A stretch of 64,000 nt of DNA from NCBI RefSeq assembly GCF_029407905.1, contig NC_073635.1:41035501-41099500 (forward strand). The letters are read 5' to 3'. Below the pieces are notes generated by a model. That model had not been told where the DNA came from and ran no database searches. It was given only the letters and a program-made list of their open reading frames with translations. The position numbers and the translations under genes are program-made. Of the stretch, positions 1 to 10,124 are shown one piece after another (the first letter of the stretch is position 1; every line of letters starts with the position of its first letter). The DNA comes from Bubalus kerabau (Eukaryota > Chordata > Mammalia > Artiodactyla > Bovidae).

Positions 1-82
1 AATTTTATTTACCCATAAGTTAAAAAAATTTCAACATGCCATTGAATTATGAAGTCAAATTTTATGGCTATAGTATATACCA

Positions 83-216
83 TTGGGGAAGGGCATGGCA
101 GCCCACTCCAGTATTCTTGCCTGTAGAATCCCTATGGACAGAGAAGTCTGGCGGGCTATAGTCCATGGGGTCACAAAGAGTTGGACACGACTGAATGACT
201 AAGTACAGCACAGCAA
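83..216 (+). mobile_element. Bov-A monomer / truncated Bov-tA SINE
   Basis: This matches the Bov-A body shared by Bov-tA, BOV-A2 and the BovB 3' tail. It opens with the Bov-A segment for packing 'cccactccagtattcttgcc' and closes with the 'gactgaatgactaag' type end. The tRNA-like head is missing, so it is either a monomeric Bov-A or a 5'-truncated Bov-tA. It faces the next SINE across about 36 bp, forming a close inverted pair. Confidence 0.85.
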
Positions 217-251
217 TGCATGTGCTATTATATATTTTATAATGTGTGTAT

Positions 252-464
252 GATAAGTTGCTTTAGTCATGTCCAACTCTTTGAGACCCCATGGACTGTA
301 GCTCACCAGGTTGTCTGTCCATGGGGATTCTCCAGGCAAGAATACTGGAAGGGGTTGCTGTTGCCTTCTCCAGGGGATCTTTCTGACCCAGGGATTGAGC
401 CTGTCTCTTACGTCTCCTGCATTGGCAGGAAGGTTCTCTACCACTAGCTCCACCTGGGAAGCCC
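252..464 (-). mobile_element. Bov-tA SINE, full length
   Basis: On the minus strand this reads as a tRNA-like head (reverse complement of 'ccacctgggaagccc', A-box region), a B-box-like region and then the Bov-A tail. The order tRNA head then BovB-derived tail is diagnostic of Bov-tA. Open frames across it are chance frames in SINE sequence. Confidence 0.9.
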
Positions 465-843
465 ATAGCAATAACTAATAATTTATAGATGCTTACTGTA
501 TTACATTCTGTGTTAAAAACCTTATATTAATTCCCTAAATTATGTTCTTGGTAATTTTGATATTACTCCATTTTATGACCTGTCAAGACTGCCTTTGGAT
601 TAAATGACAGAATTAAAATTTAATCCAAGACAAAGAAAACATTTATATTATATCTATCTATCTCTCAATCTATTTATCCATCTTTCCCTTTCAGGAAAAA
701 GTTTATCCTATTATACTGCTATTACCTCTTCATAAGCATACGTTCATGAGAATATTTTTGGAAGCTAAATTGATTTTAGATACCTTATCTTTTATTTCTG
801 ACAGATGAATTAGTTATTATTTTTTGATACAATTTTATTTCCT
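465..843. other. AT-rich unique sequence
   Basis: No gene or strong repeat family is visible, apart from an imperfect TATC-type simple repeat near 645-690. The last ~118 bases (726-843) are the first copy of a diverged direct repeat whose second copy lies at 1075-1192. Confidence 0.6.
726..843 (+). repeat. Long direct repeat, copy 1
   Basis: Aligns with 1075-1192 without large gaps. Both share the core 'ttcatgagaatatttttgg' (starting at 743 and 1092), then a shared stretch around 'ataccttatcttttattt', then a shared 'ttttattt' end. A Bov-tA fills the space between the copies almost exactly. Similarity is about 80-85% by eye. Confidence 0.8.
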
Positions 844-1074
844 TATTGTTGTTGTTTAGTTGTGAAGTTGTGTCTCTCTCTTTGTGACCTCATGGACTGT
901 AGCCCACCAGGCTTCTCTCTCCATGGGATTTCCCAGGCAAAAATGCTGTAGTGGGTTTCCACTACAGTAAGAAAATGGCTACCCATTTTCTTCTCCAGGA
1001 TTTCTTCCTGACCCAGGGATCAAACCCATGTCTACTGCTTGGCAGGAGGATTCTTTACTACTGAGACATCTCAT
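844..1074 (-). mobile_element. Bov-tA SINE between two long direct repeats
   Basis: The minus strand reads as a tRNA-like head (shortened at its 5' end near 1074), a Bov-A tail, then an (AAC)n 3' tail at the left edge (844-857). It carries a small internal disruption around 945-985, where a segment is partly repeated. It sits precisely between the repeat copies at 726-843 and 1075-1192. Confidence 0.85.
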
Positions 1075-1192
1075 CTCCTCATGAAAATGTCTTCATGAGA
1101 ATATTTTTGGAACCTAAATTGACTTTGGATACCTTATCTTTTATTTTTTACAAATGCATTTTATTATCTTTTTGATAAAATTTTATTTCTAA
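1075..1192 (+). repeat. Long direct repeat, copy 2
   Basis: Second copy of the sequence at 726-843, diverged from it. It ends where BovB homology begins at about 1195. Confidence 0.8.
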
Positions 1193-1194
1193 GG

Positions 1195-2372
1195 AAACTT
1201 GAATAGGTTTTCAAGATGTATTGGAAGCAGAAAACAAATTGCCAACATCCACTGGATCATAAAAAAAGCAAGAGAGTTCCAGAAAAACATCTATTTTAGC
1301 TTCGTTGACTACGCCAAAGCCTTTGACTGTGTGGATCACAACAAACTGTGGAAAATTCTTCAAGTGATAGGAATACCAGAGGACCTAACCTGTCTCCTAA
1401 GAAATCTGTATTCAGGTCAAGAAGCAACAGTTAGAAATGGACATGGAACAACAGACTGGTTCCAAATTGTGAAAGGAGTATGTCAAGGCTGTATATTGTT
1501 ACCCTGCTTATTTAACTTATATGCAGAGTACATCATGCAAAATGCTAGGCTGGATGAAGCACAAACTGGAATCAAGATTTCCAGGAGAAACATCAATAAC
1601 CTCAGATACACAGATGACAAAACCCTTACGGCAGAAAGCGAAGAATAGCTAAGGAGCCTCTTGATGAAAGTGAAATAGGAAAGTGAAAAAGTTGGCTTAA
1701 AACTCAACATTCAGAAAATGAAGATCATGGCGTCTGGTCCCATCACTTCATGGCAAATAGATGGGGAAACAATGGAAACAGTGAGAGACTTTTTTTGGTC
1801 TTGAAAATCACTGCAGATGGTGCCTGCAGCCATGTATTAAAAGACGCTTGCTCCTTGGAAGAAAAGCTATGACCAGCCTAAACAGCATATTAAAGAGCAG
1901 AGACATCACCAACAAAGGTCCATCTAGTCAAAGCTATAGTTTTCCCAGTAGTCATGTAAGGATGTCAGAGTTGGGCTATAAAGAAAGCTGAGCACTGAAG
2001 AATTGATGCTTTTGAACTGTGGTGTTGCAGAAGACTCTTGAGAGTCCCCTGGACTCCAAGGAGATCCAACCAGTCCATCCTAAAGGAAATCAGTCCTGAA
2101 TATTCATTGGAAGAACTGATGCAGAAGCTGAAATTCCAATACTTTGGCCACCTGATGCAAAGAACTGACTCAATTGAAAATACTCTGATGCTGGGAAAGA
2201 TTGAAGGCAGGAGGAGAAGGGGACAACAGAGGATGAGATGATTGGATGGCATCACTGACACAATGAACATGAGTTTGAGTAGGCTCCAGGAGTTGGTGAT
2301 GGACAGGGAAGCCTGGGGTGCTGCAGTCCATGGGATCACAAAGAGTCAGATATGACTGAGCGACTGAACTGA
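1195..2372 (+). mobile_element. BovB LINE, 5'-truncated
   Basis: RTE-clade LINE fragment covering the reverse transcriptase from about its middle to the 3' tail. It ends in the familiar 'gactgagcgactgaactga' terminus at 2354-2372. The RT frame is open at 1199-1648 and then broken by a stop and further frame changes. The 5' edge is diverged and joins the direct repeat copy at 1075-1192. No clear target-site duplication was found. Confidence 0.92.
1199..1648 (+). pseudogene. BovB reverse transcriptase fragment
   Basis: A 149-residue open frame corresponding to the palm/fingers part of the BovB RT. The motif 'VDHNKLW', the 'GVCQGC' region and the catalytic box are visible. The box reads YTDD at 1607-1618 where the family has YADD; the two aspartates are intact but the preceding alanine has changed. 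The frame ends at a stop codon that interrupts the family reading frame. The methionine at the start has no special meaning. This is a dead relic, not a host gene. Confidence 0.88.
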
Positions 2373-2504
2373 AATGAATTGGTATTTGCAATTTTTATCT
2401 GTGTAATAAATCATATTTGAATGACTGATTTGTTGATTTATTATTATTAGCCTATTATGTTTTGTTAATTATAAGCTACTTAACTCTACCCATTTTGCAC
2501 ACAA

Positions 2505-2646
2505 TATATTTTTTAAAATTTATTTTCAATTGGAGGATAATTGCTTCATAATGTAGTATTGGTTTCTGCTGCACAGCATGAATCAGCCATAAGTATATAT
2601 ATATATCCCCTCTGTCTTGAATGTCCTTCCCACCCCATTCCCATCC
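2505..2646 (-). mobile_element. L1 3' end, antisense, part 1
   Basis: Reads on the minus strand as the 3' end of a ruminant L1: the terminal '...caattgaaaataaa' segment and A-rich tail lie at 2505-2545. The element continues at 2930 after a BOV-A2 insertion. Confidence 0.75.
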
Positions 2647-2655
2647 CATCCCTCT

Positions 2656-2918
2656 GCTGCTGCTGCTAAGTTGCTTCAGTTGTGTCCGACTCTGTGCGAC
2701 CCCATAGACGGCAGCCCACCTTCTATGGGATTCTCCAGGTAAGAATACTGGAGTGGGTTGCCATTTCCTCCTCCAATGTATGAAAGTGAAAAGTGAAAGT
2801 GAAGTCGCTCAGTCATGTCCTACCCTCAGCGACCCCATGGACTGCAGCCTACCAGGCTCCTCCATCCATGGGATTTTCCAGGCAAGAGTACTGGAGTGGG
2901 GTGCCATTGCCTTCTCCG
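2656..2918 (-). mobile_element. BOV-A2 SINE (dimer) inserted in L1
   Basis: Two Bov-A monomers joined by the 'gaaagtgaaaagtgaaagtg' linker, with a CTG-type tail at the left edge. It is flanked by an exact 11-bp duplication, cccatccctct, at 2645-2655 and 2919-2929. This shows that it landed inside the older L1 3' end. Confidence 0.95.
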
Positions 2919-2929
2919 CCCATCCCTCT

Positions 2930-3103
2930 AGATTATCACAGAACACCAGGTTAAGCTCCCTATGTTGTACAGCAACTTCCCGATAGCTATCTATTTTACA
3001 CACTGGTAATGTATATGTTTCAATGCTATGCTCTCAGTTCATCCCACCGCCTCCTTCCTCCGCTATACCCACAAGTCCTTTATCTATGTCTTCATCTCTA
3101 TTC
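2930..3103 (-). mobile_element. L1 3' end, antisense, part 2
   Basis: Continuation of the L1 3'UTR interrupted by BOV-A2. It contains the antisense of the typical 'tagctatctattttacac' region. It stops abruptly at about 3103, where antisense BovB starts with no unique DNA between them. Confidence 0.75.
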
Positions 3104-3610
3104 TTGTTCCATGTCGGTTCTAGCTGTTGCTTCTTGATCCACATGCAGGTTTATCAGAGACAGAAATGTGATTTGGTATTCTTATCTCTTTAAGAATTTT
3201 TCACAGTTTGTTGTGATCCACATAGTCAAAGGCTTTAGTGTAGCAGATGTAGATGAAGTAGAGATTTTTCTGGAATACCCTTGCTTTCTCTATGATCTAA
3301 CAAATATTGGCAGTTTGGTCTCTGGTTCCTCTGTGTTTTCTAAAACCAGCTTGTACATATGGAAATTCTCAGTTCACATACTGCTTAAGCCTAGCTTGAA
3401 GGATTTTGAACATAATCTTACTAGCATGTGAATTGAGTGTAATTGTACAGTAGTTTGAACATTCTTTGCCATTACCTTTCTTTGGGATTGGAATGAAAAC
3501 TAACCTTTTCCAGTCCTGTGGCCGCTGCTGAGTTTTCCAAATTTGCTGACATATTGAATGCAGCATTTTAACAGCATCATTTTTTAGGATTTTAAATAAC
3601 ATAACTGATA
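3104..3610 (-). mobile_element. BovB LINE internal fragment, antisense
   Basis: On the minus strand this covers the BovB RT from the 'LLHSICQQIWK' type region through the 'VDH' and 'GQEATV' regions. It lacks both the element's 5' part and its 3' tail. A minus-strand frame of 77 residues at 3369-3602 retains recognisable RT sequence (motifs 'CQQIWKTQQ' and 'IPKKGNGKECSNY'). The frame is broken elsewhere. Confidence 0.85.
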
Positions 3611-3824
3611 TTTTGTGTTAAATGTATCTACTTATTTGATTAGACTCATAAAGCATGGTCAATAGGAATTTTTAAGAATTTTGAGTTTGTATCATTTTGT
3701 TTTTGCTTCATATTCTATACTGGATTATTATAGTAGTAGTAAGACAAGTAAAGTTACTTTTCTTGATTAGGATTAAAAAATGTATACTGTTGAAACAAAA
3801 TGCCTTACAATGAATGGTCAAAAT

Positions 3825-4010
3825 GTGAAGGTTGCTCAGTTGTGTCTGACTCTTTGTTACTCCATGGACTATACAGTTGATGGAATTCTCCAGGCCAGAT
3901 ACTGGTGTGGGTAGCCTTTCTCTTCTCCGGCGATCTTCCCAACCCAGGGATCAAACCCAGGTCTCCCTCATTGTAGGCAGATTCTTTATGCTGAGCCACC
4001 AGGGAAGCCC
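3825..4010 (-). mobile_element. Bov-tA SINE
   Basis: tRNA-like head at the right edge ('accagggaagccc') and Bov-A tail at the left. It has a 15-bp imperfect duplication, atgaatggtYaaaWt, at 3810-3824 and 4011-4025, marking the insertion. Confidence 0.9.
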
Positions 4011-4354
4011 ATGAATGGTTAAATTTCATGTTTATTTCTGACTGTGTTTCTACATACGAGACCACAACTTTACAATTATTTCTATTATCTGAAATTTTCA
4101 TTGATAAACTCACACTGGAAAAAGTATTTGCATGACACTAATAATCACATTAATTTAGAAAACTAATCATTGCAAAGTAAAGGTTCTTAACATGGTCATT
4201 AGTGATTAAATTAATTCTGCCTTAAAATAATACCTTTCCTTATTCTATCCTAAAGATATAAATTAATTGTGATTTTTTAATCCTCTGTACAATCTAAGTG
4301 TAAAATGTTAAGATTACATTATTTCACTTTAAAAGGGGTCATGTGTGTCATTAG

Positions 4355-4600
4355 ACAACATAATAAAATGGTTAAGAGCAGAGAGAATCTGGGACCAGAC
4401 CATATAGGTTTTAATCTGCTTCTACTACTTAATAACTGCATCACTCTTAGCAAATTACTTAAACCCTTTGGGACTCTATTCTCCCTTATTTAAAACGAGG
4501 AAGATAAGAACTATATTTACTTCATAGTGTGATTGTGAGGATTTAAGTTGTTAACATAAAATACAATTAAGGACAGTACCTGACTTTGGTAAGGAATGTG
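4355..4600 (+). mobile_element. MIR SINE relic
   Basis: Ancient mammalian MIR. It has 'atggttaagagcagagag' near the start, a degenerate tRNA-like box, the 'caaattacttaaaccc' core and the 'gattgtgaggatttaa' stretch, in the family order. About 25-30% diverged by eye. Confidence 0.75.
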
Positions 4601-6202
4601 TCATATAATTCTTTAGTACATAAAGTCAAATTTACTGTTTCATAAAGGGAAAAGCCACTCTTCATCAACTTTCACTTAACCAGAAAAGCTTGTGATGTAG
4701 CCTTCTAACTCATTTGCTTCAAGTCAACATCTTTTTCTTTATAAGTGCTGACATTCCCCTGTGGCAGGAAAATCAACATTTTCAGTCACTTGCTTTAAAT
4801 AATGGACTGAGGCTCAGCTTCAGCATCTATCCATTTCTAATTTGCCTTCAACAGCCTTTTAAATATGTGGAAGTTCTAAAACCCACTTTATCTAAATATC
4901 AGGATTTTTTTTTTCTTTTCTTCATGACCATGTCACAAAATATAGTTATTCTGCTATAATCAAACTTAGAACATATCTGCTGTCTGGAGTTATATTTATA
5001 ACCCAATTTGTTAGCAAAAATATTGCAATCAATATAGAGAGGAAATATAGATAGGTATGAAGTAGTCAGAAACCACACTCCTTCCAATACATTCATGGAA
5101 AAAGAAAAAGAGGCAGAACTGTCTTTTGGAGCTTGGGGTCACATCCCTACTATTTCAAGCAGAAAACAAATTGTTTGCTTTACTGCAATAGACAGCAAAA
5201 GCTTGTATTAGAAATGACAAATACAATGCCAGGAGAGAAGAAAACATACTGATAAAGGCAACCACGTTGTAGACAACTTCTCTAGAAAATCACTTGTTAT
5301 CCAAAGCAGGTGGCAATCTGTAATCACATTTATGACAAGTTGTAACAAAACATTTATTCTTTCAGCCTTCTTCTAATGTAAGATATCTGATTTGAAAATA
5401 ATTTCAATATATAATCTCTCTGCTGAGCCTCGGCATCATATCACCATCTTATATTGCTATAGTTCAAGAACATTGATTCTAAAGGGTGATACAGAATGTT
5501 CATAACTATGGGGGAGTAAACAGGGAAGAAAAGGAAATATGGGAGAGAAATAGATCTATACCAAGAATACTAAAAAGGATTTCAGTGACTCTCAAAAGGA
5601 GTACTAATAATAAAGAAGAAAAACACACACCCACACATAAAAGACTACCAATTGTCAATCACTGTTCAAGGTTCATTTAAAATATCTTTCATTCTTTAAA
5701 CTTTTCTTATCTCTGACTTGAATGAGCTCAACTTCCTCTAAATCTCTACAATTCATAAAATGACTTTTAGGGCCCCTTTCATGAATAAGTCTGAATCATT
5801 GTAGTATTCCAAAAATGAGCAACACTTCTAGTATTAATAGATGTTAAATAAGTTTGTTGAATAAGTAGTTGTTAATATATGCTTTATCTACTCTTCCACC
5901 CCTCACACATTCACAAGTCATTGTAAACTCTTCAAGTGTAGAAACATAATCCTATTTCTACCAGTGACAGTGACAGTCATCAGTGTCATTGAAGAAAATC
6001 AGTGATTGTATATGAATGGAGACCACAGATAATATATTTGTCACATAGATGACTGAACTTGACATGAAAACCAAGAATGCATACATGAGGCAAGAGCTTG
6101 CAATAATTGAAAATTCACTTTCTAAGAAATTAAAGCAGTAGCATTCTAAAATCACCAGCTCAAATTATTTATATGTATTTTGCAATGCTCATGATAGTTT
6201 AT
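4601..6202. other. Unique AT-rich sequence
   Basis: I see no gene, RNA or clear repeat in this stretch. The short open frames have no recognisable domain. Confidence 0.5.
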
Positions 6203-6416
6203 GCTCAGTCACTCAGTTGCGTCTGACTTTTTGTGACCCCATGGACTGTAGCCAGCCAGGTTTCTCTGTCCATAGAATTTTCCAGCAAAGAAAACTTGAG
6301 TGGGTTACCATTTCTTACTCCAAGGGATCTTCTCAACCCTGGGATCGAATGCACATCACTTGAATTTCCTGTATTGGCAAGCAGGTTCTTTACCAACTGC
6401 ACCACCTGGGAAGCCC
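6203..6416 (-). mobile_element. Bov-tA SINE
   Basis: Complete order on the minus strand: tRNA-like head ('accacctgggaagccc' complement at 6402-6416), then Bov-A tail ending near 6203. Diverged in the middle. Confidence 0.88.
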
Positions 6417-7030
6417 TGCTAAAGGCAGTATTTATACTTAAATTTAACACTTCACTAAGAGAATTAAAAACTAATCCATTAATGCATTTTAGTATCCTAC
6501 TAGAGAGAAGTCGTCTTCATTTTTTTCTTTTAGGAAAACTCCGGCATAGATTTAACTCAAAATTATTGCTGTTTACACTTCCTTTGGCATATTTTAAATA
6601 GAATTTTATAGCAGATTCTGAAGTGTTCATTTTCTAATATTGTCATGAAAAAACTCCACAATGGGTTAAAAAATTACTTTGTAAGCTAAACAATACTTTC
6701 AACTTATTCTGTAGCTACTGGAACTGTCATGTCAATGTTAATTTACATAGAATCTAAGCAAACCTGTGTGACTGAAAAAAAAAAAAAAAGCCTAACAAAG
6801 TATCTATGTATTTTCTAACAAGATATTTTAACATGACACTTTTTACTATTAAATTAATAAAGTCTTATTTTACTAACCACTTAAAAGATATTGAGTAGCT
6901 GAATTAATCATTTAGCCCTCATTTTACTCTTCCATACTTTTTTTTTTTTTCCCCAATTAGCTCATTGCTGAAAATCTCACAGGGCTTTCTGTTTCTTTCT
7001 CTCCTATATATCACTTACTATGTTAAATTT
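6417..7030. other. Unique AT-rich sequence with A and T runs
   Basis: Contains an A run of about 15 near 6775-6789 and a T run near 6939-6950. No gene or named repeat seen. Confidence 0.5.
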
Positions 7031-7161
7031 CCTCCTGGAGAAGGAAATGGCAGCCCACTCCAGTATTCTTGCCTGGATAATCCCATGGATGGAGGAGCCT
7101 GGTAGACTATAGTCAATGGAGTTGCAAAGAGTCAGACACAATTGAGTGACTTCACTATCAC
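7031..7161 (+). mobile_element. Bov-A monomer SINE
   Basis: A single Bov-A unit without a tRNA head. It lies between imperfect 11-bp repeats (atgttaaattt at 7020-7030 and atgtcaaatta at 7162-7172) that look like an aged target duplication. Confidence 0.8.
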
Positions 7162-7324
7162 ATGTCAAATTACGGTGCTGCCAACATACCCTGCTCCCCA
7201 AATCTCAGGAATAGAATTGATGTACCCCTATGCACTTGTACAGCATTCTGTTTGAATCCTGTTCTTCTTTTACATAGTTTCTTGTATAATGGGTATCTGC
7301 TTTACAGGCTGGTATCTTATTCTG

Positions 7325-7517
7325 AAAGTGAAAGTCACTCAGTCGTGTCAGACTCTTTGTGACCACACAGACTATACAGCCCATGGAATTCTCTAGGCCA
7401 GAATACTGGAGTGGGTAGCCATACCCTTCTCCAGGAGATCTTCCCAACCCAGGGATCGAACCCAGGTGTCTCTCATTGCAGGCAGATTCTTTACCAGCTG
7501 AGCCACAAGGGAAGCCC
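7325..7517 (-). mobile_element. Bov-tA SINE
   Basis: tRNA head at right and Bov-A tail at left. It belongs to the sub-type with the 'actatacagcccatggaatt' variant. A 9-bp duplication, atcttattc, flanks it (7314-7322 and 7518-7526). Confidence 0.9.
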
Positions 7518-8414
7518 ATCTTATTCCAGATGATACATTATTTCAGATAGAGAACTATCTTATGTTATTCAGAGATACTGAGGCTAAACTCTGTAAAAAT
7601 ATAAGATTACTTTCATTTATATTCTTTTGCTAAATAATTTTTGGCTTTTATATTTGAATGTAATACTTCATTAAGAAAGTTTAAAACTTCTATGGTTATG
7701 TATTCCTATGCCCATCATAAAGTTTTATGAAAACATAACACTGCTGTAGACAACCAATAACTGTTTGCTTGAGAATAGAGATTATGGTTATTTACCTAAT
7801 GTAGGACTGCATTTCACATTGTTTTTAAAATATATGCTAATAATTACTTTAAAATTGTGTAAACTTAATGGTAAAAGAGTTATTTCTATACTAGATATTA
7901 AGAATGACTATTTGGGAAGGATGATAAAAAGTTTAAAGTGAGAAATACTGTTTGATTGGAGAGAGGAAAAGACATTCTATGAGAGGTCCTATCTTAATAA
8001 CTAAATTTTTGCAATAAAACATTAGAATGTTCTAGTAAAATAATAATGGGAATGCTTATAGGAATATACTTACTACAAGTAAAAAAATGAGAACCATGGG
8101 GATAATTTAAAAGTCATGTGTGATCATGACTTAGAAATACAACCACTCTATGCCTGGAGCTATCAAAGGGTGATGTCATAAAATCTGACAACTCCTGGCC
8201 TATGCAACTTATCTCTCCTATGTTAAATATAGCATACCAAAGCCCATTTACCATTAGCTGGCTCAATATTATCACTGAGGGATTTTTGTCACTTTTATTT
8301 TAACTTTTCCATGTAAATTCTTCTAAAGGGAATGATTTTTCTTATTAATTATATGCACTTCAACCCCCAAATTATTTAAAAGACAAAAATGAAGATAGGA
8401 TATATAAATTAAGC
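7518..8414. other. Unique AT-rich sequence
   Basis: No supportable gene or repeat. Confidence 0.5.
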
Positions 8415-8424
8415 AAAGTCAAGC

Positions 8425-8426
<2 letters not shown>

Positions 8427-8459
<33 letters not shown>
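8427..8459. repeat. (TA)n microsatellite at a SINE tail
   Basis: About 16 uninterrupted TA units directly at the 3' tail of the following minus-strand Bov-tA and inside its target duplication. It therefore grew from the SINE tail. Confidence 0.95.
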
Positions 8460-8461
<2 letters not shown>

Positions 8462-8654
8462 AATTGATAGTCCTGTCCGACTCTTTGTGACCCCATGGAC
8501 TGTAGCCTACCAGGGTCCTCCCTCCATGGGATTCTCCAGGCAAGAGTACTGGAATGGGTTGTCATTTTCTTCTCCAGGGCATCTTCCTGACCCAGGAATC
8601 GAACCCGGGTTTCCCACATTCCAGGCAGACGCTTTAACTTTTGAGCCACCAGGG
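8427..8654 (-). mobile_element. Bov-tA SINE with (TA)n tail
   Basis: The minus-strand Bov-tA body is at 8460-8654, with its 3' tail replaced by a TA microsatellite. The 12-bp duplication aaagtcWagcat at 8415-8426 and 8655-8666 brackets the SINE plus microsatellite. Confidence 0.92.
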
Positions 8655-8666
8655 AAAGTCTAGCAT

Positions 8667-9014
8667 AAATAGCTACAAATCAGGCTCAAATTTTAAGAGG
8701 AAGCTAACAGGTGACTTTCTCAGTTTGGGGTGGGTCTTGGGGTTCTATTCCCATGTCAGCAGGAGACTTTGTGGGCACTAGATGGTTATTTCTCATTAAA
8801 ACCCTTAATCTCATTCATTCAATATGTTTTAAGTTGATATACCTCTTCCTAATGTTTTGCAGAAGTGAAACTGAGAGGCTTGACCCAAAACATTGAACTA
8901 CCTTTGATCTCATCCAAAATCTCAGGAAGCAGACCTAGTGGAAATTGGCTGTGATTTATCATTGGCAGTATGGTTATATCCCTATTTTATTATACATTTC
9001 AACCAGACTTTTAA
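8667..9014. other. Unique sequence
   Basis: Nothing recognisable in this 348-base stretch. Confidence 0.5.
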
Positions 9015-9270
9015 TGTTGTGGTACATAGAAACTAGGCATCAAAGAGAACATTCCTCAGGATTTCAATCCTGCCTCAGAGACTTATTAGTTTTATGATCT
9101 TGGATATATTATTGCCTGAGGTGACAGAACCTGAGTTTCCTCTTCTACAAAGTGATGATTATAATACCTTCCTACAAACTGGGAAATTGTAGAAGTAAAT
9201 GAGATAACCTTTATCAAGTCTCTAGTACCATGATAGTCACATCATAAGCCCTCAATAAATAGAACAGTAG
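9015..9270 (+). mobile_element. MIR SINE relic
   Basis: MIR order is visible: tRNA-like box, 'gagtttcctcttctacaaag' (the family's cctcatctgtaaaat region), 'aaatgagataacc', then 'cctcaataaat' at the end. Confidence 0.75.
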
Positions 9271-9414
9271 AATCGATTTCCCTGAAAGGGTTTACTCTTA
9301 GTATCTAATTCTTTGCTACAGGTATTCACTGACTGCTCTTAAAAATAAAAAAAAAGTGAGTTTTCAAAACACTAAAGGAGCACAATATAATAGTCAGACA
9401 TGAACATTCAAAAC

Positions 9415-9580
9415 TTAAGACCAGCACTTACTAGACTTTATCACAACTGACGAAACCTTGAACTTTAGCTTCTCATCTGTAGATTAAGGCTAACAGGATT
9501 ATTATGGAAGCAAGATCTATGAAAGTATGTTAATCTGTCTGAAAAAAAAAAGTTCAGTAAGCATTAGCTTCTCTTCCAAT
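9415..9580 (+). mobile_element. MIR SINE fragment
   Basis: Diverged MIR with the 'cttctcatctgtagattaag' core and a following 'aggattattatgga' region. An A run near 9542 interrupts it. Confidence 0.5.
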
Positions 9581-10057
9581 TGCTATAATAGGAGTGTTTC
9601 AGGCAGTCTTGTTGTCCTTCATCACAAGTGTGTGTCAACTGTGTCTAGAATGATTGCTCTCACTGCCTCCCCTGGCAGATAGGGTGAGTCTTGGAGGCAT
9701 GCTTTCCTGTTGAGGGCAGACAGAGCACCAGCATTATTCTTAATGCATCTCTCCAGGCAGCACACATTCATTCATAAGAAATAGAAAATTTGGAATGACT
9801 ATGCCCTTCATACAGAATGAGTAGAAAATTCAAATGAGTTCAATGAACAGACAGTTAAAGTAAACAAGTGAAGCTAAACGGAGAGAATGATGAACAACGG
9901 CAATGGACACTTGACCTCAAGTGATGGAGAACATTCGAATTTGAGGGGGCCTGCACCACAGTGGCAGGGTGGGGTTCAATTCCAGATAGCTTTTGTGGCC
10001 TTCAAGAATTAGGATGGTGTTGCTGGTTTACCCAAACATTCAAGGGAAGCTAAAATT
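9581..10057. other. Unique sequence, slightly GC-richer
   Basis: No gene or family recognised. It ends at a short Bov-A fragment. Confidence 0.45.
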
Positions 10058-10124
10058 CAGGCTCCTCCAACCATGGGATTTTCCAGGCAAGAGTACTGGA
10101 GTGGGGTGCCATTGCCTTCTCCAA
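10058..10124 (-). mobile_element. Bov-A fragment, 67 bp
   Basis: Only the 5' part of a BOV-A2 monomer ('gagtactggagtggggtgcc' to 'ccttctcc') is present. This indicates an unusually short, truncated copy. Confidence 0.85.

Noticed and set aside
726..1192. CRISPR-like or satellite repeat
   Set aside because: Only two diverged copies separated by a SINE; no array.
8427..8459. Possible promoter TATA cluster
   Set aside because: It is a (TA)n microsatellite at a SINE tail.
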